The translations under genes were made by a program, and so were the position numbers. From contig JAKLJM010000174.1 of assembly GCA_023151145.1 (NCBI GenBank), positions 1 to 5,382 on the forward strand: 5,382 bases of DNA. Direction: 5' to 3'. Below, piece after piece: positions 1 through 4,695 of this stretch (the first letter of the stretch is position 1; each line of letters begins with the position of its first letter). The DNA is from Bacteriovoracaceae bacterium. Lineage in GTDB: Bacteria > Bdellovibrionota > Bacteriovoracia > Bacteriovoracales > Bacteriovoracaceae. The notes beneath the pieces are model-generated. The model ran no database searches and had not been told where the DNA came from. It saw nothing but the letters and a program-made list of their open reading frames with translations.

Positions 1-144
1 TTCAGGATTCGTGTCAGTGGCCGGTGCCTCAAGGACTTGCGGTGCATCTGATAGTGGGGTTGCCGTATTGTTTTGGGCATATGTCAGTTGTTTTAAATTT
101 AATAAAACAATGAAGGTCCAAAAAATTGAAGAAGTTTTTTTCAC
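1..144 (-). CDS. Exported protein of unknown function, N-terminal part (runs off the left edge)
   Basis: This reading frame starts at a GTG at 144-142 and stays open for 48 codons to the window edge. The first residues, (M)KKTSSIFWTFIVLLNLK, are a textbook Sec signal peptide: two lysines, then a hydrophobic core. Signal peptidase I cleavage is likely after Ala23 (LTYA, then QNN). No cysteine follows the core, so it is not a lipoprotein. After the signal come about 25 residues rich in Pro, Ala, Thr, Asp and Glu, resembling a flexible linker before a domain that lies outside the window. An AGGA at 157-154 sits 9 bases before the GTG and supports this start. A longer frame on the same strand (238 to 29) overlaps it but encodes nothing credible. 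The gene lies 72 bases after another exported-protein gene on the same strand and is probably co-transcribed with it. The mature domain, and so the function, cannot be known from this window. Confidence 0.72.
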   Translation of the reverse strand, partial: MKKTSSIFWTFIVLLNLKQLTYAQNNTATPLSDAPQVLEAPATDTNPE

Positions 145-182
145 TGCTAAACATCCTACCTAAATAATTGTTGGTGCAGTGA
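141..182 (-). repeat. Inverted repeat enclosing the ribosome binding site and start codon of the leftmost gene
   Basis: The minus strand reads TCACTGC (182-176), then 28 bases, then GCAGTGA (147-141), a perfect 7-bp inverted repeat. The GTG start codon at 144-142 lies inside the downstream arm and the AGGA ribosome binding site lies in the loop. If folded in mRNA, the stem would pair the start codon. It has no U-run after it, so it is not a rho-independent terminator. A 7-bp match this close can arise by chance, and the loop is long, so regulation is only a possibility. Confidence 0.3.
154..157 (-). promoter_or_regulatory. Ribosome binding site supporting the GTG start at 144
   Basis: On the minus strand this reads AGGA, 9 bases before the GTG at 144-142. 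It decides in favour of the signal-peptide frame over the overlapping frame that uses the nearby ATG at 154-152. Confidence 0.5.
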
Positions 183-216
183 TTATGATAACTAGAAAAG
201 AAACGTATCGAAAAGG

Positions 217-582
217 TTAAAGTGCAATACCTGGGCAACCTTTTCGGACGATACTTTCTTCTTCTATCTGAATTTGTACTTGTGTGAGTTCGAGTTCATT
301 TTTGAGGTAACCCAAATTGATCTCAAGTTTCTCTTTGATAGATTTTTTATTTTCCGGTGTCTTTTTTTGTAGCGTTTGATTGCGCTCAATCAGACCCATT
401 AAACGATTTTTTTTAGCGATTTTTTCCCGTCTTTTGTCGAGTAACTCTTCGCAGCGTCGACTGATACTTGGGTCATCAACAACCGTTCTTTTAAAATCTT
501 CGGATTTTACACTGAAAGAGAGGAAAAATGTCATAAAACCGACACTCATGATCAGGTTTCTAAGGTAAAATCTGTGTGCCAT
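217..582 (-). CDS. Small exported helical-hairpin (coiled-coil) protein, unknown function
   Basis: This frame encodes 121 residues starting at ATG 582-580. Residues 1-27 look like a Sec signal peptide: a basic start (MAHRFYLRN), a hydrophobic stretch at about 10-25, and a plausible signal peptidase I site after VKS (Ser27). There is no lipobox, so a soluble periplasmic protein is expected. The mature part is highly charged (Lys, Arg, Glu) and helical. One helix spans about 40-72, a turn with Pro76 follows, and a second helix spans about 80-112. The second helix has a heptad run at L86, L90, L93, L97, T100 and I104. The mature protein has only two cysteines, Cys44 and Cys116, one at each end of the hairpin, well placed for a disulfide that closes it. 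The start is chosen because GGAG lies 10 bases upstream and because starting at Met12 would lose the basic n-region. It is transcribed divergently from kdsB. I recognise no family; a periplasmic chaperone-like or structural role would be a guess. Confidence 0.75.
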   Translation of the reverse strand: MAHRFYLRNLIMSVGFMTFFLSFSVKSEDFKRTVVDDPSISRRCEELLDKRREKIAKKNRLMGLIERNQTLQKKTPENKKSIKEKLEINLGYLKNELELTQVQIQIEEESIVRKGCPGIAL

Positions 583-644
583 CTGCTATCGACTCCAGTA
601 TACTAATGAGGTTATTTTAGCACAAAAATAAAAAGGCTTGTATC
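583..644. promoter_or_regulatory. Divergent promoter region between the exported-protein genes and the kdsB operon
   Basis: These 62 bases separate two divergent start codons and must hold, or lie close to, the promoters for both directions. The palindrome AGTATACT at 597-604 supplies a TATACT -10-like hexamer on each strand (599-604 plus, 602-597 minus). On the minus strand a TTGTGC (625-620), matching the TTG of a -35, lies 17 bases upstream of it. On the plus strand the -35 position (about 576-581) is poor. A problem for the minus reading is that GGAG (596-593), the ribosome binding site of the 121-residue gene, would lie upstream of transcripts starting from this -10. The alternative minus-strand -10, TAAAAT at 619-614, would avoid that but has no good -35. 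No transcription-factor operator can be named. Confidence 0.4.
633..636 (+). promoter_or_regulatory. Ribosome binding site for the GTG start of kdsB
   Basis: AAGG lies 8 bases before the GTG at 645. An in-frame TAG at 618-620 closes the frame just upstream and no other start codon lies in frame between them, so this GTG is the only start that retains the whole nucleotide-binding N-terminus. Confidence 0.5.
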
Positions 645-1418
645 GTGGGCAAGAAAAAACTCTTAATTTTAATTCCAGCACGTTTCGGATCCACTAGATT
701 CCCCGGAAAACCACTGACTCTCTTAAATAGAAAACCCATGATTGAATGGGTGGTCACACATATGGGACAAAATCAGGATCCTGATTTTGAAGTTACTCCC
801 TGTGTAGTTACTGATGATGATCGTATTGAAAATCATGTGAAGAGCATTGGTGCTAAAGTTGTCCGTGTTGATGATGATGTTATCTCTGGGACACTTCGTA
901 TTGAATTGGCCTACGATCGATTTTTTGCAAAAGATAATTATGATCTCGTCATTAATGTACAAGGTGATGAGCCGCTCTTGAAAATTGAGCATGTGTTAAA
1001 ACTTGCTAATTATCATTTAAATCAATCTCAAATAGATATTGGGACAATGGTAAAACGAAGACTAGGTTTTAATGCTGATTTTCGCGATCCCAACAAAGTG
1101 AAAGCTCTTTTTTGTGAAGGTAATGGGCAGTGTTTGTATTTTTCTAGACAAGCCATTCCTTACTCGCGGGATTTACCAGAAGATGCCTTCGGAATTTGGT
1201 TCTTACATATCGGCGTTTATTCATTTCTTCCCAAAGCTTTGAAAAAATTTAGTCAATTGCCTTTGGGGCGTTATGAAGATTTAGAAAAATTAGAACAATT
1301 AAAGGCCATGGAATTCGGCATGCGAATCGGGGCGATAGAAATGAATGATGACTTAATGGGAGTAGACCACCCTCATGACGTCCAAAAAGTAGAAGAGGTT
1401 TTAAGTGGCAGATTTTAA
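645..1418 (+). CDS. kdsB: 3-deoxy-manno-octulosonate cytidylyltransferase (CMP-KDO synthetase)
   Basis: KdsB makes CMP-KDO and pyrophosphate from KDO and CTP in the cytoplasm, activating KDO for transfer to lipid A. The protein has 257 residues, close to the family's usual 245-260. Visible landmarks are the N-terminal nucleotide-binding motif IPARFGSTRFPGKPL (10-24), VVTDDDRI (54-61), NVQGDEP (104-110, with an Asp of the Mg2+/CTP site), YFSRQAIPY (165-173), HIGVY (188-192), LEKLEQLK (213-220) and GVDHPHD (239-245, the second family metal-site Asp). One departure stands out: the SGT(D/E)R motif reads SGTLR at 81-85, with Leu84 in place of the acidic residue. The start is a GTG with AAGG upstream. 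The 3' end overlaps pyrG by 14 bases, so the enzyme that spends CTP is coupled to the one that makes it. It is the first gene of the operon, downstream of the divergent intergenic region. The family assignment is secure; the effect of Leu84 is unknown. Confidence 0.95.
   Translation: MGKKKLLILIPARFGSTRFPGKPLTLLNRKPMIEWVVTHMGQNQDPDFEVTPCVVTDDDRIENHVKSIGAKVVRVDDDVISGTLRIELAYDRFFAKDNYDLVINVQGDEPLLKIEHVLKLANYHLNQSQIDIGTMVKRRLGFNADFRDPNKVKALFCEGNGQCLYFSRQAIPYSRDLPEDAFGIWFLHIGVYSFLPKALKKFSQLPLGRYEDLEKLEQLKAMEFGMRIGAIEMNDDLMGVDHPHDVQKVEEVLSGRF
1394..1398 (+). promoter_or_regulatory. Ribosome binding site of pyrG inside the end of kdsB
   Basis: AGAGG lies 6 bases before the GTG at 1405, within the kdsB coding sequence. 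It fixes the pyrG start and the 14-base overlap, which suggests translational coupling of the two genes. Confidence 0.6.
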
Positions 1419-3018
1419 GAAAAATAAAAAATTTATTTTTATCACTGGTGGAGTGGCAAGCTCTCTAGGAAAAGGATTAGCTGCTGCTTCACTAGCCGCA
1501 CTTCTCGAACGAAGAGGATTAAAAGTCTCCATGTTAAAAATGGATCCTTATATTAACGTTGATCCCGGGACAATGAGCCCCACTCAACATGGAGAAGTTT
1601 TTGTTACTGATGACGGTGCAGAAACTGATTTAGACTTAGGCCATTATGAAAGATTTACTTCACTCACGTTAAAAAAAGAAAGTAACTTCACAACTGGACA
1701 AGTGTATTTAAAAGTTATTGAAAACGAACGCGAAGGAAAATATTTAGGAAAGACCGTTCAAGTCGTTCCACATATTACCGATGAAATTAAACGCAGAATT
1801 CACTTGGCCCAAGGTGACTCCGATATCTTAATCGGAGAAATAGGTGGGACCATTGGTGATATTGAGTCCCTACCTTTCATAGAGGCAATTCGCCAAATGT
1901 CCTATGATGAAGGAAAAGAAAATGTTCTTTTTATTCACTTAGTTTTACTTCCTTATATTTCTGCAGCCCATGAGCTTAAAACTAAACCTGCTCAGCATTC
2001 GGTGAAAGAATTAATGGCCCAAGGAATTAATCCTGATATTATTATTTGCCGTTCTGAAAAAGAAGTAGATAGTGATTCGTTAGAAAAAATTTCTCGCTTT
2101 TGTAATGTCGGTCCCAAAAATGTTTTTCAATCTTATGATGTCGATACCATCTACCGGGTGCCTCTAGCATTTCATGAGCAAGGTCTTGATGAAAGAGTGG
2201 TGCAGTTGCTTGGAATTTGGGCCGGAGCTCCAAAGATGGAAGATCTTAAAAAAGTGGTGGACCACTTTGATCATCCGCTTCGTTCGGTGAAAATTGGGGT
2301 TGTGGGAAAATACACTGACTTAATTGAATCCTACAAATCGTTAGATGAAGCTCTCAGACATGCAGCCCTTGATTTGCAATTTAAATTTGAACCCATTTAT
2401 ATTGATTCAGAAAAACTAGAAACAGAAACTGATCTGGAAAGAATTTTTAAAGATGTTGATGGTATTCTGGTTCCTGGTGGATTTGGAAGCCGTGGAACAG
2501 AGGGAAAGATTCGCGCAATTACTTATGCGCGAACAAAAAAGATTCCATTTTTTGGTATCTGTTTAGGTCTGCAACTTTCTGTCATTGAATTTGCTCGCCA
2601 AATGGCCGGTATAAAAGATGCCACCTCAGAAGAATTTAAATCTGGTGGCGATTTAGTTATTCATTACATGGATGGTCAATCTCGCGATGGAGCGAAGGGG
2701 GCAAATATGCGCCTTGGAGCTTATGATTGTAGTTTATTAAAAAACAGTTTGGCGCATAAACTTTATGCTGCTGATAAAATATCTGAACGTCATCGTCATC
2801 GTTTGGAAGTGAATAATTTATATCTTAATAAACTTCAAGAAAAAGGATTAGTGATTTCTGGATTTAACGAAGAGCTTAGCTTAGTTGAAGTGATAGAATT
2901 AAACGATCACCCATTCTTTATTGCTTGTCAGTATCATCCAGAGTTTAAATCTCGTCCGTTCTCACCACATCCAATGTTCAGAGGATTTGTTGAAGCGGCA
3001 GCCAAACAAACAAAATAA
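1405..3018 (+). CDS. pyrG: CTP synthase (glutamine-hydrolysing)
   Basis: PyrG converts UTP, ATP and glutamine to CTP, the last step of de novo pyrimidine nucleotide synthesis, in the cytoplasm as a tetramer. The 537 residues match the family length of about 535-550. The N-terminal amidoligase domain (about 1-275) shows the P-loop-like GGVASSLGKG (15-24), KMDPYINVDPGTMSP (45-59), the HGEVFVTDDGAETDLDLGHYER block (62-83), GEIGGTIGDIES (144-155) and KTKPAQHSVKEL (192-203). The C-terminal class I glutamine amidotransferase domain (about 295-535) has the oxyanion region PGGFGSRG (357-364), nucleophile Cys386 in GICLG, and His511 and Glu513 in QYHPEF completing the triad, so both half-reactions should work. 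The usual RHRYE reads RHRLE (Leu467), a mild variation. The GTG start is set by AGAGG six bases upstream and lies inside kdsB. kdsA begins 16 bases downstream. Linkage with KDO genes makes sense because KdsB consumes CTP; the enzyme also serves RNA, DNA and phospholipid synthesis. Confidence 0.98.
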   Translation: MADFKKNKKFIFITGGVASSLGKGLAAASLAALLERRGLKVSMLKMDPYINVDPGTMSPTQHGEVFVTDDGAETDLDLGHYERFTSLTLKKESNFTTGQVYLKVIENEREGKYLGKTVQVVPHITDEIKRRIHLAQGDSDILIGEIGGTIGDIESLPFIEAIRQMSYDEGKENVLFIHLVLLPYISAAHELKTKPAQHSVKELMAQGINPDIIICRSEKEVDSDSLEKISRFCNVGPKNVFQSYDVDTIYRVPLAFHEQGLDERVVQLLGIWAGAPKMEDLKKVVDHFDHPLRSVKIGVVGKYTDLIESYKSLDEALRHAALDLQFKFEPIYIDSEKLETETDLERIFKDVDGILVPGGFGSRGTEGKIRAITYARTKKIPFFGICLGLQLSVIEFARQMAGIKDATSEEFKSGGDLVIHYMDGQSRDGAKGANMRLGAYDCSLLKNSLAHKLYAADKISERHRHRLEVNNLYLNKLQEKGLVISGFNEELSLVEVIELNDHPFFIACQYHPEFKSRPFSPHPMFRGFVEAAAKQTK

Positions 3019-3023
3019 TTTTT

Positions 3024-3028
3024 AGGAG
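3024..3028 (+). promoter_or_regulatory. Strong ribosome binding site of kdsA
   Basis: AGGAG lies 6 bases before the ATG at 3035, in the 16-base gap after pyrG. It is the best Shine-Dalgarno match in the operon and allows kdsA to be translated independently of pyrG. Confidence 0.65.
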
Positions 3029-3034
3029 CAATAT

Positions 3035-3838
3035 ATGACAAAAAAAAATAAATTACTTTTATACACTGGACCTTGTGTTCTAGAGAGTGAAAAACTTGTT
3101 CTAGAAATGGGGGAAAAATTAGTGAGAACACTTGAGCCTTATCGCAATGATATTGAATTACATTTTAAAGGTTCTTTCGATAAAGCCAATCGCACTTCAA
3201 TAAATTCTTATCGCGGTCCTGGAATAGATGAAGGGATGCGTTTATTAAAACTAGTCAAAGACACATACAAACTTCCGGTGATCACTGATTTTCATGAAGC
3301 TTCTCAAGCAATGAAATTGGCTTCAGTGGTTGATGTCCTACAAGTACCAGCTTTTCTTTGTCGACAAACGGATATGATCGCGGCAGGTGCAGAGGCTTGC
3401 CAAAAATTTAATAGAGTCTTAAAAGTGAAAAAAGGACAATTCTTGTCGCCTGAAGAAACTAAAAACATCGTTGATAAAGCGACGACGTTTTTGCCAAAAG
3501 AGAAAATTCTTTTAACTGAAAGAGGGACAACTTTTGGATACAATAATTTAGTCGTTGATATGGCTTCATTTCAAATTATGAAAAGTTTTGGTGTGCGTAC
3601 AGTTCATGATGCTACTCACTGTGTACAAAGACCTGGGGGGCTAGGGAGTGCCACTGGTGGCAAGCGAGAACAAATTTTGGTTTTAGCAAAGGCTGCCATT
3701 GCTGCCGGTGCCGATGGAATATTCATGGAGTGTCATCCAACTCCAGATCAAGCGCTTTCGGATCCATCAACGTCTCTTCAAATTGATGAGCTTCCCAGAA
3801 TAATTGATCAATTGTTAAAAATTTATCAAGTGGTGTAA
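3035..3838 (+). CDS. kdsA: 3-deoxy-8-phosphooctulonate synthase (KDO-8-phosphate synthase), metal-dependent type
   Basis: KdsA condenses phosphoenolpyruvate with D-arabinose-5-phosphate to give KDO-8-phosphate, the committed step to KDO. The protein has 267 residues in one (beta/alpha)8 barrel, within the family range. The KDO8P-specific signature FKGSFDKANRTS (44-55) separates it from the related DAHP synthases. Other landmarks are PVITDFHE (81-88), QVPAFLCRQTD (103-113), KKGQFLSPEE (132-141), TERGTTFGYNNLVVDM (161-176) and HPTPDQALSD (234-243). TGPCVLES (11-18) has Cys14 where the metal-free E. coli type has Asn. With His195, Glu232 and Asp243 the spacing matches the four metal ligands of the Aquifex aeolicus enzyme (Cys11, His185, Glu222, Asp233). 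The loop VQRPGGLGSATGGKR (197-211) is also of the metallo type. I therefore call it the divalent-metal-dependent class. It lies directly between pyrG and kdsC, and KdsC acts on its product. The arabinose-5-phosphate isomerase that supplies its substrate is not nearby. Confidence 0.97.
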   Translation: MTKKNKLLLYTGPCVLESEKLVLEMGEKLVRTLEPYRNDIELHFKGSFDKANRTSINSYRGPGIDEGMRLLKLVKDTYKLPVITDFHEASQAMKLASVVDVLQVPAFLCRQTDMIAAGAEACQKFNRVLKVKKGQFLSPEETKNIVDKATTFLPKEKILLTERGTTFGYNNLVVDMASFQIMKSFGVRTVHDATHCVQRPGGLGSATGGKREQILVLAKAAIAAGADGIFMECHPTPDQALSDPSTSLQIDELPRIIDQLLKIYQVV

Positions 3839-3841
3839 AAA

Positions 3842-4402
3842 ATGGCCCATGTATTAGATGAAAAAAAGCAGCTTTTAGCTAACGCAGAAAAGTTTAAAGA
3901 TCAATTATCAAAAATTAAAGTTTTAGCATTTGATATTGATGGAATATTAACCAATGGAGCGATGACTTACTTAAATGATGAAATTGGTTTTAACCGCACT
4001 TATCATATTTTAGATGGCTACGGGATGAAGATGATGAAGGATCTTGGTTTTAAGGTCGGAGTTATCTCTGGAGCGGACGGAGTTCCTGTTCGTAAAAGAT
4101 TTCAAGATATTTTAAAATGCGATTTTGTTTTTTTAGGAAATGAAGATAAACGTGAAGCTTATAAAAATGTTTTAAAAATGGGTTTTAAAGATGAAGAAAT
4201 CCTCTATATGGGAGATGAGTTTATTGATGTTGCCATTTTAAAACGTGTTGGCTTTGCCGCTACTGTTCCAAATTCCAGTGTGGAAATTCAAGAAGCAGCT
4301 CATTATGTCACCAAAAGAGAAGGGGGCAACGGAGCAGCTCGGGAAGTGATGGATATGGTAAGATACGCCCAAAATTTAAAAGCACCAGTTTTAGAATTTT
4401 AG
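3842..4402 (+). CDS. kdsC: 3-deoxy-manno-octulosonate-8-phosphate phosphatase
   Basis: KdsC hydrolyses KDO-8-phosphate to KDO and phosphate, the step between KdsA and KdsB. It is a capless HAD-superfamily phosphatase that usually forms tetramers. The 186 residues fit the family. HAD motif I is FDIDGILTNG (30-39) with nucleophile Asp31 and acid/base Asp33. Motif II is GVISGAD (73-79, Ser76), the motif III lysine is probably Lys103, and motif IV is MGDEFID (123-129). The family-typical RDGYG appears as LDGYG (57-61), and the C-terminal GGxGAxREV tail is present at 161-169. Departures from the usual pattern are SGADG where KdsC normally has TGR, and GGNGA in place of GGRGA. About 24 charged residues precede the domain. 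The ATG lies 3 bases after the kdsA stop, with only weak Shine-Dalgarno resemblance (AAGTGG), so translation is probably coupled to kdsA. Context strongly supports KdsC over other HAD phosphatases. Confidence 0.93.
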   Translation: MAHVLDEKKQLLANAEKFKDQLSKIKVLAFDIDGILTNGAMTYLNDEIGFNRTYHILDGYGMKMMKDLGFKVGVISGADGVPVRKRFQDILKCDFVFLGNEDKREAYKNVLKMGFKDEEILYMGDEFIDVAILKRVGFAATVPNSSVEIQEAAHYVTKREGGNGAAREVMDMVRYAQNLKAPVLEF

Positions 4403-4422
4403 TTTAAAAATAAGGGAAGCCT

Positions 4423-4695
4423 ATGTCTGAAGATGAACAAACAAGACGATGGAAATTAAAACTTTTATTAGATGAAAGTTATGAATGGCCTTGTGAGTAC
4501 TTATTCAAGTTTATTGTACCCATAGACCAGCTTCCACATATCGTCATTATTCTTAACGGATTTCATATCATAGAAAAACCATCAAGCGGTGGAAAGTATA
4601 TAAGTGTAAGTGCTAAAAAAGTTTTAACTTCAAGTGATGAAGTTCTTAAAATTTATGAATCAGTAAAGGTGATTAAAGGAATAATCTCATTATGA
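4423..4695 (+). CDS. DUF493 (YbeD-like) small protein
   Basis: This 90-residue cytoplasmic protein has no signal peptide or membrane segment. It resembles the DUF493/YbeD family in the segment KPSSGGKYISVS (52-63), which matches the family hallmark KPSSxGxYxSVS seen in E. coli YbeD, and in the block FPxPFxYKxxG, here WPCEYLFKFIVP (22-33). The rest fits the small ACT-like alpha/beta fold of the family: a helix at about 35-46 and another at about 70-80, then a final strand. The first 15 residues (acidic, then basic) extend beyond the E. coli protein. The biochemical role of the family is not established; an ACT-like fold has been taken to hint at regulation. AGGGA lies 5 bases before the ATG. 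The stop codon overlaps the gpsA start as ATGA, so the two are translationally coupled, and it is cotranscribed with the KDO genes. Confidence 0.85.
   Translation: MSEDEQTRRWKLKLLLDESYEWPCEYLFKFIVPIDQLPHIVIILNGFHIIEKPSSGGKYISVSAKKVLTSSDEVLKIYESVKVIKGIISL

Noticed and set aside
145..216. A possible terminator between the two minus-strand genes
   Set aside because: No GC-rich stem followed by a T-run is present; the only inverted repeat has a 28-base loop and overlaps the next start codon.
29..238. A 69-residue minus-strand frame with an ATG start
   Set aside because: It overlaps both better-supported minus-strand genes and has no ribosome binding site or domain. The GTG frame from 144 gives a clear signal peptide instead.
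380..568. A 62-residue plus-strand frame
   Set aside because: It is antisense to the 121-residue exported protein, whose signal peptide and heptad pattern are far more gene-like; this one looks like its shadow.
723..992. An 89-residue minus-strand frame inside kdsB
   Set aside because: It is fully antisense to a conserved enzyme and shows no recognisable motif.
2042..2233. A 63-residue minus-strand frame inside pyrG
   Set aside because: It is antisense to the conserved amidoligase domain and has no features of its own.
3019..3034. A possible terminator between pyrG and kdsA
   Set aside because: The 16-base gap holds only a ribosome binding site and no hairpin.
2934..3131. A 65-residue minus-strand frame across the pyrG/kdsA junction
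   Set aside because: It is antisense to two conserved genes and their ribosome binding site.
3304..3543. A 79-residue minus-strand frame inside kdsA
   Set aside because: It is antisense to the KdsA barrel and has no motif or ribosome binding site.
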